NCBI RefSeq assembly: GCF_000485595.1
Contig: NW_014577532.1
Coordinates: 29,954-61,174, forward strand
Source: Priapulus caudatus
Lineage: Eukaryota; Priapulida; Priapulimorpha; Priapulimorphida; Priapulidae
Direction of reading: 5' to 3'
Length of the DNA stretch: 31,221 nucleotides
Position numbers and translations under genes: made by a program. Below, one piece after another: positions 1 through 10,614 of this stretch (the stretch's first letter is position 1; each line of letters opens with the position of its first letter). The notes beneath the pieces were generated by a model. That model worked only from the letters and a program-made list of their open reading frames with translations, was not told where the DNA came from and searched no databases.

Positions 1-205
1 GCACACGCACACACAAATCCGCACGCACGCGGACCCACACGCGCACGCTCCGTACACACACGCACACACAAATCCGCACGCACGCGGACCCACACGCGCA
101 CGCTCCGTACACACACGCACACACAAATCCGCACGCACGCGGACCCACACGCGCACGCTCCGTACACACACGCACACACAAATCCGCACGCACGCGGACA
201 CACAC
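1..205. repeat. 55-bp CA/CG-rich minisatellite, array A (truncated by window start)
   Basis: The marker AAATCCGCACGCACGCGGAC recurs at 15, 70, 125 and 180, giving an exact 55-bp period over about 3.7 units. Each unit is mostly alternating CA and CG with a CTCCGTACAC block. The array enters from outside the window, so its length is unknown. The same unit forms the array at 8041-8375. The last unit is degenerate and runs into CCCGCGCGGTTAAATGCTC. Confidence 0.93.
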
Positions 206-1371
206 ACACGCCCGCGCGGTTAAATGCTCAGTAATGGTGGTGCTGCTTGCATCTGCTGATGAGATTAGAGGCCGATCATTATGTGCAGCAAATACGAAGC
301 CGAAGCTTGGTATTTTCTCCTTGCTCCTAGCAGCCGTTGATCTAATTACCGTGCTACACAGTCACGAAGCTACGGTTGCGTGCACACAGTGAACGCAACC
401 GTGTACACCACATGTGCCTGCCCGCCATGCAGCCATGCAACAACACGCGCATATCTTAGCTGCGGAGACATAAGATTGAGCGCTCTTACATATTCGAGCA
501 AGAAACGCGAATTTCTTCGCATAAAATCTTGTGCGTAATGACATCAGTAGTAATACACATGCAGATACGGAGGTAAGTGCTAGTCATGGCGAGCTGCAGG
601 CTATTACGTGGTCTGCTCATGCGCCACACTATTTACATATACTTACACGTAATGGACAACTGCAATGCAAATACGCTGTAAAACCCTTTGATGTTCCTAG
701 TGTAAATGATCGTTGGGGCCACCCTCCTATTACTTTTGGCAGCCCAAGAGACCTGTAAGTCATTGCCGACTTTGATATAATTTTGCATAAACTTTCCCGT
801 TAATTTGATAGAAACGGTGGCAACGTGCATACGACCATGTTGTGTTTGCGTTTAAAAATTTTTTTCAATTACCTAACACCCGCTACTCGATCTGTTAAGT
901 GCGGAGTCTCGTTATTACACACAAAATCACAGAACATGATTCCAGCATGCTTTACTGGAAAACACGATTCATCCACATTACCAAGCATGCGAAATGCATC
1001 GCGTTTTCTCCACCGCGCATGTCAAGTGCTCCGTAATACATCGCAAGAGAAACAAATAAAGGAATACTCCATCTATAGATTTTTGATAGCTGGTATCTGA
1101 GCTATAGTAGCTTCGCATCATCGAAGGCTTTGAACAATGTAATGTGAAACAGACTTTTGTTCGTGTTGCGTGCGAGCATTCCGCCGCTGTTTCCTGTCAA
1201 TTTATGTCGCTGACGGATCTTTATACCCGAGAATGTACTTTGCCTTGAGATCAATGTAGTTCAGAGTACGCGAATAGTATATTTTGCACTGTTTTCTTCG
1301 GTTAGGGTGTTCGTAAGGTCGATATAGGTAACTATAACATTATTTTATTAATAGACAAATGCGATTGAATA
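206..1371. repeat. Duplicated ~1.2-kb segment, copy A
   Basis: This stretch matches 8376-9552 in the same orientation and order along its whole length, for example CATCAGTAGTAATACA, GTAAAACCCTTTGATGT, CCCGTTAATTTGATAGAAAC and GACTTTTGTTCGTGTTGCGT. Differences are frequent and mostly single-base insertions or deletions. The open frames here (531-758 and 825-1100) do not agree with those of the twin copy, so I see no gene. It could be a real segmental duplication, a dispersed repeat, or two versions of one locus placed side by side by the assembler. Confidence 0.9.
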
Positions 1372-1395
1372 ATATATATATATATATATATATAT
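1372..1395. repeat. (AT)12 microsatellite
   Basis: Perfect dinucleotide run. It marks the point where the two copies of the 1.2-kb duplication stop matching, and it directly precedes a 63-bp block that also follows an AT run at 18311. Confidence 0.95.
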
Positions 1396-1468
1396 GCCAA
1401 CATTTTCTAAAATAAGCATATTAATTCCTATTGTCATGTTATTACAGTTATAATTCAAGTATGTAGAA
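1396..1468. repeat. Short interspersed block, copy 1 (twin at 18311-18395)
   Basis: The 63 bases from GCCAACATTTTCTAAAATAA to TTATAATTCAA are identical to 18311-18373. After them copy 1 lacks 12 bases that copy 2 has, then both share GTATGTAGAA before diverging. Both copies directly follow an (AT)n run. This suggests one end of a mobile or dispersed repeat whose terminus is the AT tract. Confidence 0.85.
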
Positions 1469-3612
1469 TGTGTACATTACTAATTAAAATGCTCAATTCT
1501 TAAGTCTTCGAAGTTATTGTTTCTACTGACAGGTGCATTGCAGCAGCAGCAGCTATAGTAATTCGCTAGCGAGGTCCGGCTCACGCACCGGCCTCATGTT
1601 TCATAACCCTGTAAATGCCGATTGCCACAACGCAGCCTGCTGCATTCACATTTCAGCTCTTCATCACCCCGAATCTGCGCGTTATTTTTTCAGTACGTCG
1701 AAAAATCTCCGACATCTATAGAAACGCGTTTCAGGATACGCCGACGTTCAGATATGTGTGCATCAGGGTGTGCATTCAATCGTCTGTGTTATTCTTCATG
1801 TTCCTCATGCACTCCGCGATTCTTCGTCGTCGCACGTTTAGGACGCTATCGACTGCTGTAAATGCGAGTGGGTCTGGCAATATAATCTGGCGCGCACAAG
1901 TAGATGGATGCGTTCTATTTCGCGGTCGATTTATTATCGAATCCGTTAATCAGTCAGTTACAGGCAGAAATAATGACGCGTCGCGTATTAGGCGTCCCCT
2001 GGTGGAGACGAAGCAAAGCATTTCATCGTAGCTATATATTTTTGGCCTCTGAAATAACCTTTGAACGAACCTTCGTATAAGCAGCGTTTATACGAGTAGG
2101 TGAGTGAAATTTTCGTGATATGTCGCGACAGTTGATGGAGCTGATAATTTTTTAACACGAGGATTTCTGGATTACGCGTGACGTAAGTGTATTATTCGTA
2201 CAAACGGGATCTAACTTTTAACGAAAGCCAGCACGCGCTTTCTACTTTGCACAAATTTTAATAACGAACAGTCATGCATGTATGTGGAGCGTTTGCGTGT
2301 ATACATGCGTGCATATGCGCGTATGTATGTCAGAATGCAGGTATTTATGTGAGCGGCTTTTGTGAACGCTTTTGTATTAACTATTATTGCTCATTCCATT
2401 TGCTACTACTGCCCGTCTATAATATTAACACTCCGTAACGACTACGTGATCGCCCACAGGAAACTATACATTGAACCCTTATCAGTCGTGCACAGATGCA
2501 GTTTGCGAAACCGTTTTGTGGCGATGAATATTTTGGTCGCGCGAATTTCATAAAACATCTAATTCGATGCATAGTATTAGGTAGATGAGATACCCGTTTC
2601 AACTCTCTTTGACGTAGCATTTCATGTCAAAATGCCAGTCGCCGAAACGCACTATTTATTATCGAAAACTAAAATTGAACTATTCCCAAATGATGTCAAG
2701 TGAACTGTGTAGACTATATTAATGTTTCGCTCACGGCCTGCAGTGATTTTTTAACCGAGTCTTTCATCTAATATTGATGTTTTCCGATTTAGTATCGTTC
2801 TTAGTAAAACATCTAAAATGTTTAACCATTGATGTGAAATTCCTAATCAACATTTCCGACTATTCTACAATTCTGATGAAATTGAGTAGCTTTATTCGTT
2901 CAGCTATATTATATTTTCCCTATTCAAAGCAACACGGGGTTTGAGACAAGGCTTTTTTTGGTGCGGTATAATGCGTAGAAATTCCTAGGTAACAATGCCT
3001 TTTAGTATTTATACCTATTATAAAACTAAACATTTAGTATTTATATTTATATAAAATCCACACGTCAAAGTTTCGATTTGTGTCAAGTTCTATTTACTCA
3101 TAATGTAGCGTACAAAAGTTTGTTGTGCCCTGACTGATAAATCATGCTCTTCTCATATATCAGTATTATGTATATAGAAAATGTGGGTTGTAAGTATTAT
3201 AATCTTATTCTTGGTTAAATAGTTGGATTATATAGTGACGCTTTATAAAATTTTGCGTTAGAATTATGTAAAGAAAGTATAACTATCGTTTATATATGTT
3301 ATAACTATCATATAATATGTATATGTGTATTATGTTTATTACATGTATAACAATTGTTATTATATGTTATATATATAGGATCTGCCGTGCGGGGACTTCA
3401 TGAAACTTTGCTCTAAAGTTGTAAACAAATGATGGAAGCATGGTAACATATATAATTAGGCTTGACATAAGAATTTATGTCGCATTTCACAATGTACTAT
3501 TGAATGATCGACTACGCATGACCCAAGGTGTGCACGGGAGCGGACGCGATGCACGAGCTAGTCAGGCATGAAAGAATCGGCAATTACATATATGCATATA
3601 TAATTGGCGGCA
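1469..3612. other. No recognisable gene; AT-rich intergenic DNA
   Basis: Only short random-looking frames occur, such as 1615-2031, which has no recognisable domain. Small items are a (GCA)4-5 tract at 1540-1553, a degenerate TGTA/TGCG-rich patch at about 2275-2345, a very AT-rich patch at 3280-3380, and a perfect 14-bp palindrome ATAACAATTGTTAT at 3347-3360. Confidence 0.7.
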
Positions 3613-3672
3613 ATATATATATCAGGATTAGATAATAGGGAATTCCCTATTATCTACTCCTGATATATATAT
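3613..3672. repeat. 60-bp near-perfect palindrome (family member 1)
   Basis: The two 30-base arms meet at GGGAATTCCC with no spacer and are complementary except at one position (GGATTAG on the left against GGAGTAG in the reverse complement of the right). The ATATAT ends blend into an AT run up to 3679. The arm sequence CAGGAGTAGATAATA recurs in a second palindrome at 13846-13891. Confidence 0.93.
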
Positions 3673-3679
3673 ATATATA

Positions 3680-4756
3680 GCATGCGCTGAACTAGTTAGG
3701 GAGCTAGCTAGTGTATGCGATTCCCATCCAATATGCACGTCACATCAAATGTAAGAAGCCGTAGCTGCCGCACAACGTTGCATCGGCGCACAGGTTCAGC
3801 CATAAAGGCTCTAAGGCTGCTGTAGCAGTTTACGTATGTGAATAGCTGGATCGGGTCGCGTTGCTCTGGGCTCAAAAGCCGACTTGCCCCGCTGATGGAA
3901 ACGACCTCTGTTCTAAAATGTCAACACACAGCGCACGCGCAGACGTCAGAGACGCGGTGTCTGTCACGTAGCGTTGATGTGTACGAGGCTTACGTTCAGT
4001 TCACGTAGACGCGACTGAGATAGCCGGTCGATCATATTCTAGAAGCCGTAGCACAAGATATCCTAAAACTGAAGCGGCCGTATAGTGACGGCCGGTTAAC
4101 GATTGTATAAAGTCTTCATTTCGATCAAGTTTGCTAAACACTCGAGTTTCTAATATCTTGCTGGGGTGTCATGACACGCTTTGAGGCAGGCTTCATTTGC
4201 GGTTCGCAAATCGATGCTCGTTTGCGGGTGAATTAGCATTAGCTGTGCGGCAATTGTCGGTGAATGTAGCCCAGCTATCGGTTGTACTGCAGTCAGACAG
4301 GCTTTGCATACAGCTTTTGGTCTTACATTCAGAGATGTATTTCCTGGTCTACATTACCCGACCGTAGACGCTCTGAATGCATCACCTGTGCGTGTGCTAG
4401 AGTTATTGCTATCACACTCTGCCTATTACCCTCGACTCTCCCAGCGGTGCGGCGAATCTCAGCAAAACAGTGAACAGTAAAACATTTCGTAAAATACCAG
4501 GGTCAATCATATTACGAATGAATAAAAGTATGTAACAAATATAAACATTGAAAAGCCATCATAAACGCTCAGCGCATATATAAGCTGTCATCGATATCAT
4601 TAATACCTCTGCATGATTTTTCGTTTCTCATGTTTGTTTGTATCAAGCATGTTATTAACACCCCAGCTATTTTACGCGCGGTTGCGCGTGTTTGCAGATA
4701 ATTAACAAGCAATATACACTTCTTCGCTTTATTGATAATAATATTAATAATAATTA
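3680..4756. other. No recognisable gene
   Basis: Mixed-composition DNA, somewhat richer in CpG between 3880 and 4100. A 7-bp-stem hairpin lies at about 4077-4096 (CGGCCGT, loop, ACGGCCG). The frames present are short and have no protein-like features. Confidence 0.65.
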
Positions 4757-5101
4757 CCTCCGCCAAGGGGTTGGTAGGAAGGTATGTTTTCACCGGCGTG
4801 TTTGTTAGTTTGTGCGTGTACAGCCTAACTGAAAAAGTTATGGACGGATTGTCATAAAATTTTCAGGATAGGTCAGAAATCGCCTAACTTAGAATTGATC
4901 AGATTTTGGTGGTGATCCAGATCCAATTAATTTATTAATTAATTAATTAATAAAATGTTCAAGATAGGTCAGAAATGGGGTAACTTAGAATTGATTACAT
5001 TTTGGTGGTGATCCGGATCCAATTAATTAATTAATAAAAAATTTCACAGTGAGAGAATTGAGCTGCCTTGGCGGAGGTCTGTGCTCTCCGAGTGCTCTAG
5101 T
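4757..5101. mobile_element. Small inverted-terminus element, copy 1 (non-autonomous)
   Basis: Begins with CCTCCGCCAAGG (4757-4768) and carries the exact reverse complement CCTTGGCGGAGG at 5066-5077. A conserved tail, TCTGTGCTCTCCGAGTGCTC, follows and is also present beside copy 2. The interior reads GTATGTTTTCACCGGCGTGT, then GGTCAGAAAT and TTTTGGTGGTGATCC blocks. It contains a 96-bp internal tandem duplication (GGTCAGAAAT at 4871 and 4967), each unit ending in a TTAA-rich run. No transposase is encoded. The flanks on both sides are ATT-rich, so no clear target duplication can be read. Sequences of this type are, to my knowledge, widespread in aquatic animal genomes. Confidence 0.85.
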
Positions 5102-5918
5102 ATTATTAATATTATTTGTGTTGTTTTTGTTGTATTATGACTATAGAAAATAAGTTAAAAATATGTGTTAGAATCGACGATAACCGTGTAACAGTCATCA
5201 CTTTTCGAATAAACACGTTAGTAGAGAATGATATAAGATATCTAATTATTACAATAAAGAATAGGTGCTACCGTACTTGCAAATTAAAAACCTTCACGCA
5301 CAAACCAGACATTATGGAACAATTATAATTATAATTAATACACATCTATAGACTAGGTTGGCCTCAGGCGCCAAATTAAAAAGGTTTGACCTTAAACATA
5401 GCTAAAGGCAGACACGTAGGTCTACACTATAATAACTGCATCACTATAACAACCTGAGATGCTTAACATATAATCGTAGCGTCACTTGTAATCCGGGGAA
5501 ATGAACACGACAGTCTAATATATATTATAGACACATATGCTAGTACACCACTTCAAGTAACGACCGCGTAGGCTTGTGAAGTGATTTAATATGTCTGCTA
5601 TAGAGGTAAAAATCTAGTTAGGGTAGATGGCTTGTACTGTTTACACAGACCTTGTGCTACCTGCATCGTAAACCGGCAAATTGGGGAAACTATTGATTTT
5701 TTGGAAAATGCTGCGAGGGTTTGGAATTTTGTGCTAGCACATCGCGGCTTCTTGTGCTCGTTAGCTGCATGCACTATTACCGTATCACAATCAAGGTATC
5801 TAGGTCATGTAAGTATTATATTCGTCACAACATGAAGCCGATATGCGTAGGTTCTATCGTATTTAACTGTAAACGAGAACACTAAATGCAGTTTATCGTT
5901 GTCGTTCCCAGTATACTA
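5102..5918. other. No recognisable gene
   Basis: AT-rich DNA. The frames at 5116-5328 and 5632-5835 are short, lack a plausible exon context and resemble no family I know. Confidence 0.65.
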
Positions 5919-5932
5919 ACACACACACACGC

Positions 5933-6019
<87 letters not shown>

Positions 6020-6147
6020 ACAAACACACACACACCCACACACATACACACACAACTCACACTCGCTCTCACGACACGTACACAACAAACACACGCGCCT
6101 TGCGCGCAGCACGCACACGCGCCGACGCGCACGACCATCTCTCTCAC

Positions 6148-6184
<37 letters not shown>

Positions 6185-6192
6185 ACATCTAT
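5919..6192. repeat. Interrupted (AC)n microsatellite
   Basis: Long AC runs at 5919-6055 and 6148-6183 enclose a less regular stretch with CGCGCC and GCACGC motifs (6058-6147). The apparent His/Thr-rich and Cys/Val-rich frames on the two strands come only from the dinucleotide repeat. Confidence 0.95.
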
Positions 6193-6307
6193 ATATCCAG
6201 CAAGGTTTAAGTAATTTGTTACACATCGGCTTGTAGACTGCCACGCGCCGTGGAATTACGAATTATGCGCAAATCAAGGTTTTTATCGAGGAGAAACATT
6301 CAAGCTG

Positions 6308-6690
6308 CTATACACACAGAGATGATCGAGAAACCAGCGAGGAATCAAGACAGCAGAGATGAGAGAAGGGAGGAAGGACGGAGCGCCGAGAGGGAGAGAG
6401 GAATGATGGGTTAGGGAGACAATGAATAAGAAACAGAGAGAGAGACAGACGACGGAGATGGAGAAGAGAGGGGAAGCTCGCTAGAGAGAGAGAGGAGAGA
6501 CGGAGAGAGAGATGAGAGGGGCGAGAGATGAGAGTGAGAGGAATAAATGGACGAGAGAAGCAGGGGGAGAGGAGAGAGAGAGTGGGACGAGAGAGATTGA
6601 GAGAGAGAGAGATGAGGCCTGGATGGGGGAGAGAGCAGAGAGAGAGAGAGAGAGAGAGACGAGAGAGAGAGAGGAGAGAGAGAAAGTCAA
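6308..6690. repeat. Degenerate (GA)n purine tract
   Basis: Nearly all purine on the plus strand for about 380 bases, made of GAGA runs broken by GG, AA and occasional pyrimidines. The Ser/Leu-rich minus-strand and Arg/Glu-rich plus-strand frames are composition artefacts. Strand-asymmetric purine runs of this kind can form triplex DNA. Confidence 0.93.
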
Positions 6691-8040
6691 TCACCATCGC
6701 GGTCGCATTTAAAAAAAGATATAGCTACTGATCGCCAATTGAATGTAATTGGAAGCGATCGAAGTTTATATCGTTATATCAAACCTGCATGCGGTCCGTG
6801 TTTGTAAAAGGTAAAATTACAACCGGTTAGTGAATACGGATGCAATACGTTTTTAGTAACTAAACATGGTATACCTATCGTCAATTCACTGACACCTTGA
6901 ACTAAATAAAAATGTGAGGCGAAATCAGAACTATTCAGTGGTGGATAAGAAAATATGTAAGATTCATCAACATAACTTCGGTACCGCATCTTAAGGCGCA
7001 TCTTTTCTGTTTCAATCGTCACACACTGTGGAATAATATAGTTAGTATACGTATTTACGGATCCATACAATTAGCCGCAAGTAACGCAGTTTCAGATGCT
7101 CTATGTGCGCACACGTCAGCGGTAAACAGTTGCGCACCACTGTTACGACATTGTACTGCGATTAAGTATAAAGGAGATATGACCTCTCTAAACAATTTTG
7201 TGCGAAATGTCGACGCCAATATGTCAGCATTGTGTGTGAGATGCCATATATATATAATAGCCGTCACATTTTACATTTAATCTGTATTACCAATCGACAA
7301 TTAGCAACCGTGTACGTAATTAAATACTGATATAATAGTTGGTTCGTATAATCAGCATGCATATATCGAATCCATCTTCCACGCCAAACCTGTGATGAGT
7401 TACCTATGCACGAAATGTCGGACGTGACACCCTGTTTCCCTTATTAACTACTCGATCATGATATTTGGTCATTGTGATCGTCATGTACGAACTGTATTCA
7501 GTCCAGCATGTCTACGTTAAACACAGCTACAATTTATACGCGTATTCGATGTAGGCAGAACCTGTGCATGTAGAATACGTGCATACGAGATCTTTCTTAC
7601 GCATACCTTGTATGGAATTTTGATAGATCTCAGCTGAAACATATGCACACCGTACTTAACATAGCTATTGTCGTAGCTAACTATCGACACCAGGGAGATA
7701 TCAAACTGCATGCATGCCTCCGCGAATTCGTCCTGTGTAGACAGGTTAACCAACTGTGTGCAATTTATTTTTGGATAGCGTTGATTTTTATCGCACTCGA
7801 TACGATTCATTGCATACGAGTCAGGCACGCTCTACTTCATTCGCAGATAGTCGCACAGTCAATTATCAATTGAAATTTCGACATCTGTAGCTACTTCAAT
7901 TGCGATTAGTCGCATCGGAATATAAGGTTTCAAATGTATCACATAAAAAATGCTAATAAAAATCTATTAGATGGATTTCCGCGTGCGATATTATAATCGT
8001 TTACTATGGCAACCTGACATGCAGTGATGTACTGTCACAT
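6691..8040. other. No recognisable gene; small hairpin and a 59-bp-spaced direct repeat
   Basis: A hairpin lies at 6730-6760 (GATCGCCAATT, short loop, AATTGG, AA, GCGATC). CTACTTCA followed by TAGTCGCA occurs at 7832-7855 and again, 59 bases later, at 7891-7915. The frames at 6774-7070, 7055-7267 and 7517-7828 (minus) look like chance openings. Confidence 0.6.
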
Positions 8041-8375
8041 GCTCACGCGCACGCACATGCAGATGCACACGCGCACGCGCACACGCATACACACCCGAAC
8101 ACACGCACGCGGACACACACGCGCACGCGCCGTACACAAACGCACACACAAATCCGCACGCACGCGGACACACACGCGCACGCGCCGCGTACACAAACGC
8201 ACACACAAATCCGCACGCACGCGGACTCACACGCGCACGCTCCGTACACACACGCACACACACACGCGCACGCTCCGTACACACACGCACACACAAATCC
8301 GCACGCACGCGGACCCACACGCGCACGCTCCGTACACACACGCACACACAAATCCGCACTGCAGCGGAAGCACAA
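8041..8375. repeat. 55-bp minisatellite, array B
   Basis: Same unit as the array at 1-205. AAATCCGCAC markers stand at 8150, 8207, 8295 and 8350, so units of 55-57 bp are interrupted by one shortened unit near 8240-8275. The first part (8041-8140) is more degenerate. It flows into CGCGCGGTAAATGCTC, equivalent to the end of array A, so array and flank were duplicated together. Confidence 0.92.
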
Positions 8376-9552
8376 TAACGCGCCGCGCGGTAAATGCTCA
8401 GTAATGGTGGTGCTGCCTTGCATCGGCTGATGAGTTAGGAGGCGATCAATGATGTGCCAGCAAATCGAAGCGAAGGCTTGGTATTTTCCCTGCTCCTAGC
8501 AGCCGTTGATCTCAATTACGCTGGCTACACACATAGTCACGGAGCTACGTTGCGTGCACACAGTGAACTGCATCCGTGTAACTCACATGTGCCTCCCGCC
8601 ATGCAGCCATGCAACCAACTACGCGTATATCTTGGGCTACGGTGATGACATAGAGATGAGCTGTCTTACATATTCGAGCAAGAACGCGAATTTCTTACGC
8701 ATAAAATTTGCGCGTAATGACATCAGTAGTAATACAACATGCAGATACGGAGGTATAGTGCTTTATCATGAGCGAGCTGCAGGCTATTACGTGGTCTGCC
8801 CAGTGCCGCACAACTATTTACATATACTTACACGTAATGGAACAACTGGCATGGCAAATGACGCTGTAAAACCCTTTGATGTCCTATGTGTAAATTATCG
8901 TTGGGCACCCTCCTATTACTTGGTGCAGCCCAAGAGACCTGTAAGTCATTGCCGACTTGATATAATTTGCATAAACTTTCCCGTTAATTTGATAGAAACG
9001 GTGGCAACGTGCATACGACCATGTTGTGTTTGCGTTTAACATTTTTTTTCAATTACCTACAACTTGCTACTCGATCTGTTAAGTGCGGAGTCTCCGTTAT
9101 TACACACAAAATCACAGCAACTCATTCCAGCATGCTTTAGTGAAAACACGATTCATCCACATTACCAAGCATGCGAAATGCATCGCGTTTTCTCCACCGC
9201 GCATGTCAAGTGCTCCGTAATACATCGCCAAGAGAAACAAATAAAGGAATACTCCATCTATAGATTTTGATAAGCTGGTATCTGAGCTATAGTAGCTTCG
9301 CATCAGCGAAGGCTTTGAACAGTAATGTGAAACAGACTTTTGTTCGTGTTGCGTGCGAGCATTGCCGCGCTGTTTACTGTCAATTTATGTCGCTGACGGA
9401 TCTTTATAGACCCGAGATGTACTTTGCCTTGTTCAATGTAGTTCAGAAGTCGAGAATAGTATATTTGCACTTTTCCTCGGTTAGGGTGTTCGTTAAGGTC
9501 GATATAGGTAAGTATAACGTTATTTATTAATAGAGCAAATGCGATTGAATAA
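8376..9552. repeat. Duplicated ~1.2-kb segment, copy B
   Basis: Collinear with 206-1371, about 8.2 kb downstream and in the same orientation. Substitutions are few and single-base indels many. Like copy A it ends in an AT-rich run. Beyond that run the copies differ: copy A continues into the block shared with 18311, and copy B into a GT array. Confidence 0.9.
8506..9039 (+). CDS. Doubtful 177-codon open frame inside duplicated copy B
   Basis: An open frame without low-complexity content runs from a TTG codon at 8506 to a stop at 9039. Its first ATG lies well inside. In copy A the same region is interrupted, although short pieces such as HYLHILTRNG and AVKPFDV persist in one frame. No domain, signal peptide or membrane segment is evident. 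Because the two copies differ by indels that move the frame, this is more likely a chance or error-created frame than a gene. Confidence 0.08.
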   Translation: MISITLATHIVTELRCVHTVNCIRVTHMCLPPCSHATNYAYILGYGDDIEMSCLTYSSKNANFLRIKFARNDISSNTTCRYGGIVLYHERAAGYYVVCPVPHNYLHILTRNGTTGMANDAVKPFDVLCVNYRWAPSYYLVQPKRPVSHCRLDIICINFPVNLIETVATCIRPCCVCV

Positions 9553-9611
9553 TTATATAATATTATTATATATATATATATATATATAATATATATATAA
9601 TATATATATAA
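9543..9611. repeat. AT-rich microsatellite
   Basis: Imperfect (AT)n with AAT and TTAT interruptions, directly continued by a GT array. It is the compound AT/GT counterpart of the (AT)12 run at 1372. Confidence 0.93.
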
Positions 9612-9785
9612 TGTGTGTGTGTGTGTGGCGTGTGCTGCTGCGTGTATGTGTGGCGTGCGTGTGTGTGTGTGTGATGTGTGTGTGTGTGTTGTGTGTGTTG
9701 TGTGCGCGCGCGCGGTGTGTGTGTGTGTGTGTCGTGTTGTGTGTGTGTGCTGTGTGTGTGTGTGTGTGGCCGCGCAGCGCGCGCG
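9612..9785. repeat. Interrupted (GT)n microsatellite
   Basis: GT runs separated by GCGTGC, GTTGTG and GCGCGCGCG pieces, ending in GGCCGCGCAGCGCGCGCGG. The Cys/Val frames on the plus strand and His/Thr frames on the minus strand are composition artefacts. Confidence 0.93.
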
Positions 9786-10199
9786 GAGGTGCGCAGTACT
9801 CATGAGTGGTTTGTAAGCATATTACTCGTATAGTCACGCTACATTACGAGCAAACAGATTAATTACGTTCGCGAGCGATGCAGAGGAAAGAGCCCCACGT
9901 TAAGTTTCTATGATTAGGTTGTAATACTGTCAAAGAGGAGAGAAAGCGACCGCATGCCGAAAAGATCAGCTCAAATGTTTTCGCGAAGGCGATTTGTGTA
10001 GCGGTGAGTAGACTGCGGCGTGGTCGGGTGCGCGCCACTGTAATAACATTGGCATCGAGACGTTTTCTAGATGTGCTTCCTCGTCTGGGCGGTCGACGCT
10101 CTCCCTGTCACGATTCCAAGATTGCGACAGATTTGCTTTCTGCACGCTTTGACTATAGCCGCGTTCACGACGTAGCAGAAATTCCGGTCATTTAAGCGT
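9786..10199. other. No recognisable gene
   Basis: Moderately GC-rich. The 63-codon plus-strand frame at 10004-10195 has no recognisable features. Confidence 0.6.
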
Positions 10200-10379
10200 C
10201 ACGACGAGGCTAAAATACGAGGCCCAAGAAATACGTACTAAACAGATCCGGTATTTTCATGTATAAACGGAGCTTCCAGACTCCGAATAATTTTGCGTCT
10301 TTGAGAAATATCGAGATCTTGGCCCGCGCATTCCGCGTGTGAACGCTAGGCTACCGGATTTCTAAAGCCGCGTATTTTA

Positions 10380-10445
10380 TAGACTGGTCCGCGCTCGACA
10401 GTTCCAGTGTAACGCGAGTGGAACTGTCGAGCGCGGACTAGTCTA
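10380..10445. repeat. 66-bp palindrome (27-bp arms) flanked by a 10-bp direct repeat
   Basis: Arm 10380-10406 pairs with 10419-10445 with one mismatch (G opposite T). The core is GTCCGCGCTCGACAGTTCC and the loop is GTGTAACGCGAG. CGTATTTTAT lies directly before (10371-10380) and directly after (10446-10455). This is what a target-site duplication around a 65-bp palindromic insertion would look like. Confidence 0.92.
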
Positions 10446-10589
10446 CGTATTTTATCGGCAGTTGGTGCGCATTGCATTGTTTATTTTGCATTGTTCGCTT
10501 GATTGTTTAAAGCAGCTCGCAGCTCGCAAATACCGTATTTCTGGAGCCGCGAATCAGCGTGTGAACGCTCGGCCGCGTATTTGTCTCAG

Positions 10590-10614
10590 ATACGGTATTT
10601 CGCAAATACCGTAT
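10590..10614. repeat. 11-bp stem hairpin
   Basis: ATACGGTATTT, a CGC loop, then AAATACCGTAT: a perfect 11-bp inverted repeat with a 3-base loop inside the CGTATTT cluster. Confidence 0.9.

Noticed and set aside
5882-6244. Cys/Val-rich and His/Thr-rich frames
   Set aside because: Created by the AC microsatellite; no non-repetitive segment of protein-like sequence.
6308-6731. Ser/Leu and Arg/Glu frames
   Set aside because: Artefacts of the GA purine tract.
8041-8375. CRISPR-like array of regularly spaced repeats
   Set aside because: Units are contiguous tandem copies without unique spacers; the setting is eukaryotic.
9303-9803. 166-codon minus-strand frame
   Set aside because: Its first half is the GT repeat; the remainder overlaps duplicated copy B and is not kept in copy A.
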